The notes below the pieces were generated by a model. It saw nothing but the letters and a program-made list of their open reading frames with translations. It searched no databases and was not told where the DNA came from. A stretch of DNA of 64,000 nt, taken from Bacteroidales bacterium. GTDB lineage: Bacteria > Bacteroidota > Bacteroidia > Bacteroidales > JAADJA01. The stretch's first letter is position 1; every line of letters begins with the position of its first letter. Of this stretch, positions 1 through 8,887 are shown piece by piece. The DNA is taken from the NCBI GenBank assembly GCA_020052415.1, contig JAGVPB010000024.1, forward strand, positions 1 through 64,000. Reading direction: 5' to 3'. Position numbers and translations under genes: made by a program.

Positions 1-13
1 AAACATTAGAGAT

Positions 14-886
14 ATGAAAAAGATCATAATTATCACGTTGCTGATCCCATTATTTATTGGATGCAACAAGCAAAAAATCGTAACGCTGGAAGCACGAAAC
101 GATAGTCTGATTCAGCAAAACAATCTGAATGAGGAATCCATTAATGAATTCCTTGCTACGCTAAATGGTATCCAGGAAAATCTGAATACGATTAAAACGA
201 AGGAAAACATTATAACTGAACATTATGATTCAAATATTGAAATGAAACATGATGTCAAAGAACGGATTAATAATGATATAACAGCGATTTACAACTTACT
301 CACGGATACCCGTTCAAAACTGGATGATGCAAAGAACAAACTCGGGAAATCAAATTTCAGGATCAATGAATTTGAAAAAATGATCGCAAATTTCACCCGG
401 GATATTGAACTGAAAGACAGTGCCCTTTTATCGCTGCGTACCGAAATTGAAAATATGAACATACAGTTGGCTTCATTAAACCAAAATGTTGGCGAACTAA
501 AACTGTGGAATGAAGAAAAAGAAGACATCATCGCCAGCCAGGTAGAAATAATTGACAATAAAGACGTTGAACTTAATACTGCCTATTATACTGTGGGAAC
601 TAAAAAGGAACTGAAAGAAGAAAATATAATTACGGCAGAAGGTGGTTTTATAGGTATCGGTAAAGCTGAAAAACTGAATCAGTCATTGGATGAAAAACTG
701 TTCACAAGGATTGACAAACGACAGGTAATCCAGATACCCTTGCCAGGAAAGAAGCAGGAGATTGTCACTCCACACGACACAACTTCATACAAAATAAGCT
801 GGGAAAAAGACCAGCGGGTTCTTAAGATTGTGGATCAGGATAAATTCTGGAAATCATCCAAATATTTGGTGGTTATTAATAATTGA
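14..886 (+). CDS. Coiled-coil lipoprotein, function unknown
   Basis: The protein has 290 residues. A lipoprotein signal ends in LFIGC with the acylated Cys at residue 17, so it should be anchored in a membrane facing the periplasm or the surface. Residues about 20-190 are charged, rich in Leu, Ile, Asn, Glu and Lys, and contain no Pro or Gly breaks, as expected of a long coiled coil. The last 90 residues look more beta-like and hydrophilic. A strong hairpin terminator follows directly, so the gene ends a transcript; its promoter would lie beyond the window edge. I do not recognise a family. The role could be structural or a spacer in the envelope, but that is inference. Confidence 0.75.
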   Translation: MKKIIIITLLIPLFIGCNKQKIVTLEARNDSLIQQNNLNEESINEFLATLNGIQENLNTIKTKENIITEHYDSNIEMKHDVKERINNDITAIYNLLTDTRSKLDDAKNKLGKSNFRINEFEKMIANFTRDIELKDSALLSLRTEIENMNIQLASLNQNVGELKLWNEEKEDIIASQVEIIDNKDVELNTAYYTVGTKKELKEENIITAEGGFIGIGKAEKLNQSLDEKLFTRIDKRQVIQIPLPGKKQEIVTPHDTTSYKISWEKDQRVLKIVDQDKFWKSSKYLVVINN

Positions 887-905
887 CCTCCTTTGAAAAC
901 AGGGA

Positions 906-937
906 AAAGGCGGCTGAGCTGATGCTCAGCCGCCTTT
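906..937 (+). terminator. Rho-independent terminator
   Basis: A perfect 14-bp inverted repeat (906-919 and 924-937) is separated by a TGAT tetraloop. It ends in TTT and lies 20 bp after the lipoprotein stop codon. The T tract is short, but the stem is GC-rich and perfect. Confidence 0.85.
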
Positions 938-1102
938 GTTATGTTTGGTAATACCCACATAAATTTCCCTTTTAGATTTTAGTTTAATCCAACTTCCTAT
1001 GCTTTTAAGTGATAAAGCTATTCCGATAAGAATTTTGTAATCATGTATCCGATCATCAACAAAAACAATCCTTCAGTGTTATCTTATCAAATACAATTAA
1101 AA

Positions 1103-2944
1103 ATGAAAGTCCATTTCGTTTCGCTCGTAAAAGAAGGATTCCTGAAAATTATCATACCCTTGCTACTGCTTCACTCCCTCACAACCGTTAATGGCCAGGC
1201 GGTAAACAGCCTTATTCCTTATGCTTCGGGCTTTGACGATCCGGTCTCTATTGCAAATTGTGGTGATAGCCGGTTGTTTGTGGTTTGCCGGGCAGGATAT
1301 GTCTTTGCCATAGATTCTGCCGGAATCGTCAGTACAGTACCATTTCTCAATATAGATACCCGTGTAAAATCAAATAGCAGCGAACAGGGATTGCTGGGAC
1401 TTGCCTTTCATCCGGAATATCCCGACAGTGGTTTTTTTTATGTCAATTATACTGGTGTCGGCGATAGCACACATATTTCCCGGTTCACGGTGAGCTCATC
1501 AAACCCTGATGAAGCTGATACTTTAAGTGAGTTGAAATTGCTGACGATATATCAGCCTTATGCCAATCACAATGGCGGAAATTTGAGTTTTGGACCTGAA
1601 GGTTATTTATATATCGGCCTTGGCGACGGAGGATCCTCCGGAGATCCCGGTAACCGTGCACAAAACTTACAGGAATATCTTGGAAAAATATTGCGCATTG
1701 ATATTGACCATGGTAATCCTTATACCGTTCCATTAACTAATCCATTTTATAATGATCCTTCGGCACTGGGCGAAATATGGGCGCTTGGATTAAGAAATCC
1801 GTGGCGATTTAGCTTCGATAGGATAACAGGCGATTTGTGGATTGCAGACGTTGGTCAGAACAATTATGAAGAAATAGACTTCCAACCCGCAGCCAGTCCA
1901 GGAGGTGAAAATTACGGATGGAGATGCTATGAAGGAAACAGTCCCTACAACACTACCGGTTGTGGCATATCAGGACTCTACACTTTCCCTATCCATGAGT
2001 ATTCGCATAGCCTCGGTTGTTCTGTTAGCGGCGGATTTGTTTATAGAGGCTCTATGTTTCCCGGTTTATTTGGCCGTTACTTTTTTGCCGATTATTGTAC
2101 GAACAGGGTATGGACCATTATAAACACCGGAGGCAGTTGGCTGATTGAAGATTTCGGGCAATTCAGCCCGAACAATTTTTCCACGTTTGGCGAAGATGCA
2201 GAGGGCGAGCTTTATATTGCCGGTTACTCGAGTGGAATTATATATCGTATTGGAGACAATTCTTCCGTCATCAATATCGAAATCAGCATTAATCTGGAAG
2301 GTCCGTTTTCAGGTTCACAGATGATGACCGGTTTGAATGCATCAATGAACATTCCGTTGATACAGCCTTATAATACAATCCCGTGGAATTATCAGGGGAC
2401 CGAATCGGTTGCATTTATTCCGAATGCTGATGTAGTAGATTGGGTGCTTGTTGAATTGCGCGATGCTACCGCTGCTGCCGTTGCCACAGCCGCTACCGCT
2501 GTCGCCCGGCAGGCTGGCTTTCTGCTGAAAGACGGGAGAATAGTCGCAACCGATGGATTCTCATCACTGCAATTTAATAATTTCATAAATCACCAGTTGT
2601 TTATTGTCATTTGGCATCGAAATCACCTCGGAGTGATGAGCGCAATTCCATTGGTGAACACCGGTAATACATATTCGTATGATTTCAGTACAGGCTCGGG
2701 ACAGGCTCACGGTGGAGTGTCAGGACATAAAGAAATAGCAACGGGTATTTGGGGAATGATTGCAGGCAATAGTGATGGAAACAACACAGTGAATGATATT
2801 GATAAAACTGCCGGTTGGAATGAAGAAGCAGGGCATTCAGGTTATGAACCCAGCGATTTTAATCTCGATGCCGAAGTCAGTAATTCAGATAAAAATGATT
2901 TCCTGATCCCAAATTATTCACGAACCTCTCAGATTCCGGAATGA
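1103..2944 (+). CDS. Secreted PQQ-type sugar dehydrogenase with Bacteroidota C-terminal module
   Basis: A six-bladed propeller of the glucose/sorbosone dehydrogenase (GSDH) family fills residues about 35-385. Visible motifs are NHNGGNLSFGP, with the His expected near the cofactor, GLGDGGSSGDPGN and LGLRNPWRF. Enzymes of this family oxidise sugars or aldoses with PQQ in the periplasm or outside the cell; the substrate cannot be read from sequence. Residues about 390-613 are a separate module (LEGPF, DWVLVELRD, HRNHLGVMS) shared with the SGNH protein at 7316-8713. The ATG at 1103 gives a normal signal peptide ending near VNGQA; an in-frame ATG at 1043 would add 20 residues. An alanine-rich stretch occurs just after VELRD. 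Confidence 0.85.
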   Translation: MKVHFVSLVKEGFLKIIIPLLLLHSLTTVNGQAVNSLIPYASGFDDPVSIANCGDSRLFVVCRAGYVFAIDSAGIVSTVPFLNIDTRVKSNSSEQGLLGLAFHPEYPDSGFFYVNYTGVGDSTHISRFTVSSSNPDEADTLSELKLLTIYQPYANHNGGNLSFGPEGYLYIGLGDGGSSGDPGNRAQNLQEYLGKILRIDIDHGNPYTVPLTNPFYNDPSALGEIWALGLRNPWRFSFDRITGDLWIADVGQNNYEEIDFQPAASPGGENYGWRCYEGNSPYNTTGCGISGLYTFPIHEYSHSLGCSVSGGFVYRGSMFPGLFGRYFFADYCTNRVWTIINTGGSWLIEDFGQFSPNNFSTFGEDAEGELYIAGYSSGIIYRIGDNSSVINIEISINLEGPFSGSQMMTGLNASMNIPLIQPYNTIPWNYQGTESVAFIPNADVVDWVLVELRDATAAAVATAATAVARQAGFLLKDGRIVATDGFSSLQFNNFINHQLFIVIWHRNHLGVMSAIPLVNTGNTYSYDFSTGSGQAHGGVSGHKEIATGIWGMIAGNSDGNNTVNDIDKTAGWNEEAGHSGYEPSDFNLDAEVSNSDKNDFLIPNYSRTSQIPE

Positions 2945-3042
2945 AAATTTGTATTCCGGTTGGACAGGTCAAACTCCAAACTTAACTTGCAATAGACGAG
3001 ATGAAATCGGAACTTGTAATTTCTCTTATCCTCAATGGAAAT

Positions 3043-3071
3043 AAAAAAAGGAGCTGGTTTTTACCAGCCCC
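3043..3071 (-). terminator. Terminator of the small secreted protein gene
   Basis: Read on the minus strand, a GGGGCTGGT stem, a short A-rich loop and ACCAGCTCC are followed by seven T residues. The stem has one mismatch. It lies 60 bp beyond the stop codon of the minus-strand gene at 3134. Confidence 0.75.
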
Positions 3072-3133
3072 GATATAATGAAAGTGTCTGAGATTTATAT
3101 AGATTCCTCTGTTCACTTGCAGAACGAGGACGA

Positions 3134-3487
3134 TTATTTTTCAGGAACATTCTGTTTCTGAAAGTCCTGTCTTGGCTGATCTTCCTTTGGCCTTTCCTTC
3201 ATCATTATTTTTTCCCTGTTATAAGGCTCCTTGCTTAAAAATTTACCATCGCTATTGTAGTGGAGGATTACTTCCTGCTGGTCTTTCTTTCCTATAACAT
3301 CGTATATAATAACTCCTTTCGTATCAATTTTAAAAGCTTCAATGGCCTTCCAGTCTTTGTGGTCAACTGCCAGGTTTTCAGTGATGGCCTTTGGAAGATC
3401 CTGGATTTTTATCATTGTCCGTGTTTGAGCGTTTACTCCAATCGTTGTCGCTACTATTAATCCGATAATTAACATTAGTGTTTTCAT
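3134..3487 (-). CDS. Small secreted PepSY-like protein
   Basis: From the ATG at 3487 the product has 117 residues with a clean signal peptide ending in VNAQ. The longer reading from 3529 puts 14 extra residues before it. The mature part has the alternating pattern of PepSY-like periplasmic proteins: LPKAITENLAVDHKDWKAI, followed by KGVIIYDVIGKK and VILHYNSDGKFL. The tail after residue 95 is charged and Pro/Gln rich. It lies downstream of a two-component system on the same strand but has its own upstream -7 box. Small PepSY-like proteins often accompany envelope-sensing kinases, so a role in sensing or protease inhibition is possible but unproven. Confidence 0.6.
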   Translation of the reverse strand: MKTLMLIIGLIVATTIGVNAQTRTMIKIQDLPKAITENLAVDHKDWKAIEAFKIDTKGVIIYDVIGKKDQQEVILHYNSDGKFLSKEPYNREKIMMKERPKEDQPRQDFQKQNVPEK

Positions 3488-3536
3488 AACTTTAATTTTA
3501 AGTGAATTAATATAATTTGTATTCTTCAATATTGTA

Positions 3537-3544
3537 CAAAGGTA
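3537..3544 (-). promoter_or_regulatory. -7 element TACCTTTG
   Basis: It matches the Bacteroidota -7 consensus TAnnTTTG on the minus strand, about 50 bp upstream of the ATG at 3487. This supports the shorter start and a separate transcript. No clear -33 TTG was found at the ideal spacing. Confidence 0.5.
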
Positions 3545-3608
3545 TAATCCGAATCTGTAGAAATTCTGGATTTTCAGAGCATTGAGTTGTCCGAATTCTT
3601 AAGAAATG

Positions 3609-4883
3609 TTAAAAACGAAGATTTAAGGTATGAATATTTTCACGGGTAGAATATTCAATATTAAATTTATAAGGATCAATTATTTTTTTTACAATTGATA
3701 ATCCCAAACCCGTTGAATCTCCCGAATGATTTCCTTTCCTGAATCTTTTGAATAAATTGTGCGGATCAAAATCGAGTGGTTTTCCTGTATTTGTAATAGT
3801 CAGTTCATGATCATCAAGCTGAATTGAAAGGGTTCCGTTTTGAATGTTATGTTTCAGTGCGTTGCCAAGCAAATTAGAAATGAGTATTTCAGCAAGGTCG
3901 GGATTGATTATTAAGGTAGTTTGGACGTTATAATTCTTTTCAATAGTGATTTTTTTCTGCTGGATCAACTCTTCAAAATGGCTCAGGAATTTTTCAATAA
4001 GACTGGAAAGCATCACCTCCTTAACCTCCGGATATTGCTGGTTTTGAATCCTTGAAATAAGGAGCAGCGAGTTATTAAGTCTTGCCAGACGCGAAACGGC
4101 ATCATAGATCGTACGGATATTCTTTAATTGTTCTTTAGTAAGATTTTCTGACTGGAACAGAAGTTCAATTTTTGATTTGATGATCGCCAGGGGTGTATGA
4201 ATTTCATGGGACGCATCCTCGGTGAATTCCTTTAAGTTAATGAAGTCCGCACGGATTCTTTCCGACATGGCATTCAGTGCCCGGTTAAGCTGGTCGAATT
4301 CCCTGATTCCGGAAGGAGTGAGGTTTAAATGAAGGTTCTCATTTATGTTGTATTTCGAAAGTTGACTGAGAATGGTATAAAATGGGATCCACAACTTCTT
4401 GGATATGTAAAGATTGACTGCGCTTAGCAAAGCCAGCATTGAGATCAGTGCCAGCCAAATGACTATAAACAAATTTAAAATTAATTTTTGTGTATCCGAT
4501 AGCGATTTGTACGTTTTAATTGAGTAACCGCGGTAATAACCCATGTTATTCCGAAACATACCCGTTGCCTGAAGATACCTGTAGCGGTATGATTTTGCAT
4601 CTGATTTTTTGATAATAATTGTATCGCCAATATATTGTGTGACCCTGAATGGACGGTTGAATATGGCAACTTCAATATCATGGCCGAAAATTGTTGTGAA
4701 ATCGGGGATCGTATCTGAATTCAGAATTTGCTCTTCAATGAGTTTTTTTTCAGTGATCAGGCTATTTGTGATTTGACGGATGACGATCGTTCTGACAATA
4801 TTGTAAAATATAATTCCACCTGCAGTAAAAATGATCATCGAAACTATGACATAATATAGTATTGCTTTGTTTAATAGTTTCAA
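3609..4883 (-). CDS. Membrane sensor histidine kinase
   Basis: The protein has 424 residues. TM1 lies at about 8-30, followed by a periplasmic region of about 100 residues and TM2 at about 133-157. Next come a HAMP-like linker, a HisKA domain with the phospho-accepting His226 in EDASHEIHTPLAII, and an ATPase domain with N box LISNLLGNALKHN and G2 box TGLGLSIVKKI. It overlaps the response regulator start by 4 bp (ATGA), so the two are translationally coupled. The kinase should phosphorylate that regulator. The periplasmic part has no domain I can name, so the signal is unknown. Confidence 0.92.
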   Translation of the reverse strand: MKLLNKAILYYVIVSMIIFTAGGIIFYNIVRTIVIRQITNSLITEKKLIEEQILNSDTIPDFTTIFGHDIEVAIFNRPFRVTQYIGDTIIIKKSDAKSYRYRYLQATGMFRNNMGYYRGYSIKTYKSLSDTQKLILNLFIVIWLALISMLALLSAVNLYISKKLWIPFYTILSQLSKYNINENLHLNLTPSGIREFDQLNRALNAMSERIRADFINLKEFTEDASHEIHTPLAIIKSKIELLFQSENLTKEQLKNIRTIYDAVSRLARLNNSLLLISRIQNQQYPEVKEVMLSSLIEKFLSHFEELIQQKKITIEKNYNVQTTLIINPDLAEILISNLLGNALKHNIQNGTLSIQLDDHELTITNTGKPLDFDPHNLFKRFRKGNHSGDSTGLGLSIVKKIIDPYKFNIEYSTRENIHTLNLRF

Positions 4884-5557
4884 GGCAAAGCGAATTTGTA
4901 TCCAATTCCATAAACCGTGCGGATATAATCCCTTCCTCCATAATCCGTAATTTTTTTTCGCAGGTTTTTTACATGACTGTACAGAAAATCAAATGAATCC
5001 ACAAGGTCTATGTGATCACCGTAAAGATGTTCAGCGATAGATTCTTTGGAAATAACGCGGTTTTTATTCATAAGAAGGTAAAGAAGAAGGTCATATTCTT
5101 TTTTTGTTAGATTGAGTAAAAGATCATTTACATGGACTGTCAGGAGCTCGAAGTCAATCTTTAATTCATTCACCACGATTTCATTTTTACCATCAAATGA
5201 CCGGCGCCGGATTAAAGATTTGATACGGGCATTCAATTCCGATAGATGGAATGGCTTTGTCAGATAATCATCAGCACCTAATTCCAATCCATTGATTTTG
5301 TCATTGAGTGCATTCCTTGCCGAAATAATGATAATACCAGCTCTGGACCGGTTATTCTTCAATTCCCTGATCAATTCCAGGCCGTTACCATCCGGAAGCG
5401 TTATGTCCACTATCACAACATCATAATTGTATAAATACAACTTTTCAATTGCATCCTCATAATTCATTACTGCTTCACAAATAAAATTTTCGTTCCGCAT
5501 GTAGGTAGTAATCGAATTTGAGAGATCCTTCTCATCCTCAACAATCAAAATTTTCAT
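4880..5557 (-). CDS. OmpR/PhoB-family response regulator
   Basis: The protein has 225 residues. An N-terminal receiver domain carries the acidic pair in VEDE, the phospho-acceptor Asp51 in VIVDITLPDGNG and the conserved Lys in YLTKPF. The C-terminal half is a winged helix ending in the typical DYIRTVYGIGYKF motif. It is the first gene of a two-gene unit with the sensor kinase, which begins inside its stop codon. Target genes are unknown; the downstream small secreted protein at 3134 is a candidate by position only. Confidence 0.93.
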   Translation of the reverse strand: MKILIVEDEKDLSNSITTYMRNENFICEAVMNYEDAIEKLYLYNYDVVIVDITLPDGNGLELIRELKNNRSRAGIIIISARNALNDKINGLELGADDYLTKPFHLSELNARIKSLIRRRSFDGKNEIVVNELKIDFELLTVHVNDLLLNLTKKEYDLLLYLLMNKNRVISKESIAEHLYGDHIDLVDSFDFLYSHVKNLRKKITDYGGRDYIRTVYGIGYKFALP

Positions 5558-5712
5558 ACAATTAAAAAGTTCGTACGGATTTCTTTTTAAATAGATTATA
5601 AAGGAAAACGACCGGAATTCTGGATTAGTACCAGGTCAAATGTTAAAAAATTGTAATTATAAATAATAGGTGAGATTAAACTGAAATCAGAGAAAATTAT
5701 AAACTGTAAATC

Positions 5713-5746
5713 AAAAAAGCCCTGCTATTTATTTTACAAGACTTTT
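5713..5746 (-). terminator. Terminator downstream of tRNA-Pro
   Basis: On the minus strand AAAAGTCTTG pairs with CAGGGCTTTT (10 bp with G-T wobbles) and is followed by a T run. It lies 8 bp after the 3' end of the tRNA. Confidence 0.7.
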
Positions 5747-5753
5747 CCTGTTG

Positions 5754-5828
5754 TCGGGGTGGCAGGATTCGAACCTGCGACCTCCTGCTCCCAAAGCAGG
5801 CGCGATGACCGGACTACGCTACACCCCG
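5754..5828 (-). tRNA. tRNA-Pro (anticodon TGG)
   Basis: The minus strand gives a 75-nt cloverleaf with acceptor CGGGGTG / CACCCCG and discriminator A. The anticodon loop is TTTGGGA and the T loop is GGTTCGAATCC. CCA is not encoded. It lies on its own between the response regulator gene and a small four-helix protein gene. Confidence 0.97.
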
Positions 5829-5875
5829 ATGAATTAAGATTCAATTATCAAATAACAAAAACTATCTTTCCGATG

Positions 5876-5883
5876 CAAATGTA
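5876..5883 (-). promoter_or_regulatory. -7 element for tRNA-Pro (TACATTTG)
   Basis: TAnnTTTG occurs on the minus strand 48 bp upstream of the mature tRNA 5' end, which is a reasonable leader length for a tRNA precursor. The -33 element is not obvious. Confidence 0.5.
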
Positions 5884-5887
5884 TAAA

Positions 5888-6259
5888 CTAACTCCTTTCA
5901 ATATCTTTTTGGTTCGCATAACTTCTGAACATTCCTAACAGCATTTTTGAAACCTGTTCATATTTGTCGAATAAGGAGTTAAAATCATCCTCTCCAACCT
6001 GCCCCAAATCTTTTGCAATATGCAATAATGCAACTGATATGTTAACACTTCCCCGAGCCTGAGTAATGAATTGTTTTTTATCATTAATCGTCATTCTCCC
6101 CGTTCCTTCAGCCAGATTCAGCATAATATTCATTGAAGCCTGTTTCCACTTATCCTTTATATCCGCATCTATATCCGATTGCTTGTACAAAAAGGAAAAT
6201 ACGATATGATTTAATTCCCTGATAACCTGGTAAACTTCTAATCTCTCAAAATCAAACAT
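5888..6259 (-). CDS. Four-helix bundle protein (S23/IVP family)
   Basis: About 123 residues from the ATG at 6259; an ATG three codons earlier (6268) is also possible. It opens with MFDFERLEVYQVIRELN and contains KWKQASMNIMLNLAEGTGR and ARGSVNISVALLHIAKDLG. These are the signatures of the four-helix bundle family first seen inside 23S rRNA intervening sequences and very common as single genes in Bacteroidota. The biochemical role is not established. It stands alone between two tRNA genes, and the tRNA-Pro promoter box lies at its 3' end. No rRNA gene is present here. Confidence 0.9.
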   Translation of the reverse strand: MFDFERLEVYQVIRELNHIVFSFLYKQSDIDADIKDKWKQASMNIMLNLAEGTGRMTINDKKQFITQARGSVNISVALLHIAKDLGQVGEDDFNSLFDKYEQVSKMLLGMFRSYANQKDIERS

Positions 6260-6336
6260 ACATTTCAAATAAAATTTTTTATCCTACCCTACTCCTCAAT
6301 CCAAGAAAACAGCCAACTTTAAATCATTGTCATTTC

Positions 6337-6424
<88 letters not shown>

Positions 6425-6453
6425 AATTATTTTATTTCTTCAGATTAGCATCC

Positions 6454-6470
6454 GCCACTCACCCACCTCT
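6454..6470 (-). repeat. Duplicated 5' fragment of tRNA-Ser
   Basis: Seventeen bases here are identical to 6406-6422, the 5' acceptor and D-stem end of the tRNA-Ser gene, in the same orientation and 48 bp apart. The rest of the tRNA is not repeated. It is a fragment, not a gene. Confidence 0.75.
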
Positions 6471-6596
6471 TCAGAATACCTCTTGCATCAGGGACGAAAT
6501 AATCGCTTCTAAAAAAGAGGTGCAAAAATAATTAATTAATTTATTGAACAATGAATTTTCTCATTTATTTAAAGCCAGAGCAGACGCAAAAACAAT

Positions 6597-6604
6597 TAAT
6601 TTTG
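6597..6604 (+). promoter_or_regulatory. -7 element TAATTTTG upstream of yggS
   Basis: It matches TAnnTTTG and ends 17 bp before the ATG at 6622, implying a leader of only about 10 nt. No good -33 box was seen. Confidence 0.5.
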
Positions 6605-6621
6605 TTACAAACTAAGTTATT

Positions 6622-7293
6622 ATGGGAATCATTGAAAATCTCGAGCATTTAAAAAAACAATTATATCCACAGGTCAAACTTGTGGCCGTTTCAAAAACAA
6701 AACCTGTAGAAGATATTATTGCGCTTTATAATGCCGGAAATAAACTCTTCGGAGAGAATAAAGTACAGGAAATCCTTCTAAAACAGCCTCATCTTCCCGA
6801 TGATATCGAATGGCACTTCATTGGACATCTGCAAACCAATAAGGTCAGATATATTGCTCCTTTCATCAGCATGATTCATAGTATTGATAGTTTAAAATTG
6901 TTGTCAGAGATAAATAAGCAGGCTCAAATAAATCAAAGGATCATTGACTGTCTTCTCCAGTTTCATATTGCCACTGAAGAAACCAAATTCGGATTAAATT
7001 ACCTGGAAGCACAAAATATCCTTGAATCTCCGGAATATGCTGCCATGCATAACATCAGGATTTGCGGAGTAATGGGAATGGCTACATTCACCGAAGATGA
7101 GAACAAAATCAGAAATGAGTTTCAAAGTTTAAAAATAGATTTTGAAGGATTAAAGAAAGAATTTTTTGAATCTGGATCCAGCTTTAAAGAAATATCCATG
7201 GGAATGACCGAAGATTACAAAATTGCGATAGAGGAAGGAAGTACAATGGTCAGGATAGGAACAGCATTATTCGGAGAAAGGATTTATTCTTAA
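6622..7293 (+). CDS. yggS: YggS/PROSC-family PLP-binding protein
   Basis: The protein has 223 residues, normal for the family. The PLP lysine is Lys25 in VAVSKTKP. Other family motifs are FGENKVQE, WHFIGHLQTNK, SIDSL, MGMATF and the phosphate-binding ISMGMTEDY followed by VRIGTALFGER. Members fold as a type III PLP barrel, bind PLP without known catalytic turnover, and help keep free PLP and amino-acid pools balanced in the cytoplasm. The gene is transcribed alone and converges on the SGNH gene at 7316. Confidence 0.95.
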   Translation: MGIIENLEHLKKQLYPQVKLVAVSKTKPVEDIIALYNAGNKLFGENKVQEILLKQPHLPDDIEWHFIGHLQTNKVRYIAPFISMIHSIDSLKLLSEINKQAQINQRIIDCLLQFHIATEETKFGLNYLEAQNILESPEYAAMHNIRICGVMGMATFTEDENKIRNEFQSLKIDFEGLKKEFFESGSSFKEISMGMTEDYKIAIEEGSTMVRIGTALFGERIYS

Positions 7294-7315
7294 ACTTTTA
7301 TTTGTATAAAATACT

Positions 7316-8713
7316 TTATGGGACCATTGAATAATATCCTATATTAAGGATCCATAGGTCATCTTTATCAGTATTACCAACATTACTGTCCATATTAAAA
7401 TCAGAAGTTAAATAACCCATGTTTCCAGATTGAACAAGCCAGGTTGCATATAAGTCATCTAAATCTATTTGCCCATCATGGTTACCATCACCAGCCACCA
7501 TTCCATAAATACCACCACTGATATTTTTTTGTGCAGCACTTCCTCCATAGGCTTTTCCTTCGCCATTTGTAAAATCGTAACTATATATTCCATTCGATCT
7601 TATTAACGGGACAGATGAAATTACCGGCAAATGGTTCCTTTGATAAACAACAACGAAGATGCTATCATTGATAAGGGTATTAAAATGTATATCCGGTGAA
7701 CCGTCAATGTCCCTGATTTGACCTAGTTTATCCAGGAAACAGGCTTTTCGGGCAATAACGCAAGTTGTATCAGCAATAGCAACATTAGTGGTGTCTCTTA
7801 ACTCAAGCAATACCCAGTCAACAGTACCTGCCGGAACATAAGAAACGGCCTCAGCACCGCTATAATTCCATGGTGGAGGGAAATATGGTTGTGATAAAGG
7901 AATAACGCCTGATAAACTCGTATTCATGACGGTTTCATTAAAGGGTCCTTCCAGAAAGACTTTAACATTTAAGACCGGATTCAGAGCTTCTAAAATTGCA
8001 TCTCTCCATTTCTGCGCCATTTTTTCTTCTCCAATCTCATTCGGATGTATCCCGTCATAAGTATCTGTAACTGCATCAAATCCGGTATTCTGATCTACAA
8101 TGTAAATCGGAGGTGCGGGATTGGCAATATTTATTGCGATGCCGGGAATTTGTGCATTCAAGTCACTGATAGTGGTATTTGCTGGCAATGTAGTCGGAAT
8201 CAGTTGAGCTAATAAAATGAGTATGTCCGGATTGTCATTTCTAAGGGTGATAATCACCTCTTTAAGTTCCTGGATAGTCGATTCGACAGTCTGACCCTGA
8301 ATAATATCATTGGACCCCAGATGAATAAGAGCTATTTCGGGTGTATAGCTCTGAAGCCAAACAGATAAGTAGTGCTCTCCCGGAACCGAGGGGTGCCCAT
8401 AGAGAATCTGATCGGCCCTCCAACCCCAATGCCCTTCATGATTCTGGTCAAATACATGACCATTATAATCCGGCCACACAGGATTTCCATTCTTATTGTT
8501 TACCATTGAACCGATATAATCAAAATCAAGATTGTCATCAATCAGTTTTTTCCAAAGCGGATACCTGTAGCTGACATGTGAATTGTTAGCTTGTGTAATG
8601 GAATTTCCTAAAGGCAATATTGTAACCGGTTGCGCATTTGAATTTGAATAATTTGAAAATGCAGCAATTACAATAAAAAAGTAAACTGATCTTACCCTCA
8701 TTATAAAATACAA
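7316..8713 (-). CDS. Secreted SGNH/GDSL hydrolase with Bacteroidota C-terminal module
   Basis: The protein has 465 residues with a signal peptide ending near SNAQ. Residues about 28-243 are an SGNH esterase: block I LPLGNSITQ (Asn in place of the usual Asp, as in many GDSL-like enzymes), block III HLGSNDI and block V YDGIHPNEIGEEKMA with the Asp-His pair. It probably de-esterifies a polysaccharide, inferred only from the family. Residues about 247-465 are the same module as in the protein at 1103-2944 and contain a calcium-loop-like GDGNHDGQIDLDD resembling a dockerin EF loop. There is no recognisable T9SS sorting tail after it. It runs convergent with yggS. Confidence 0.9.
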   Translation of the reverse strand: MYFIMRVRSVYFFIVIAAFSNYSNSNAQPVTILPLGNSITQANNSHVSYRYPLWKKLIDDNLDFDYIGSMVNNKNGNPVWPDYNGHVFDQNHEGHWGWRADQILYGHPSVPGEHYLSVWLQSYTPEIALIHLGSNDIIQGQTVESTIQELKEVIITLRNDNPDILILLAQLIPTTLPANTTISDLNAQIPGIAINIANPAPPIYIVDQNTGFDAVTDTYDGIHPNEIGEEKMAQKWRDAILEALNPVLNVKVFLEGPFNETVMNTSLSGVIPLSQPYFPPPWNYSGAEAVSYVPAGTVDWVLLELRDTTNVAIADTTCVIARKACFLDKLGQIRDIDGSPDIHFNTLINDSIFVVVYQRNHLPVISSVPLIRSNGIYSYDFTNGEGKAYGGSAAQKNISGGIYGMVAGDGNHDGQIDLDDLYATWLVQSGNMGYLTSDFNMDSNVGNTDKDDLWILNIGYYSMVP

Positions 8714-8887
8714 TAACCGGAATTTAACCTATTCTATATTATTTATTTAATATTTGTCTTGATTGGTAAATTCGGTTAAGCAATAACCTCCTGACTATCT
8801 GATCATAATTCCCAGAAATTATTATTTGAACCTAAAACAATACAGGTGCAAATTTATGGATATTCCGCAATAAAAAAAATAACAGCT

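Noticed and set aside
5888-6259. Four-helix bundle gene considered as a mark of a 23S rRNA intervening sequence.
   Set aside because: No rRNA sequence surrounds it; stand-alone copies of this family are common in Bacteroidota.
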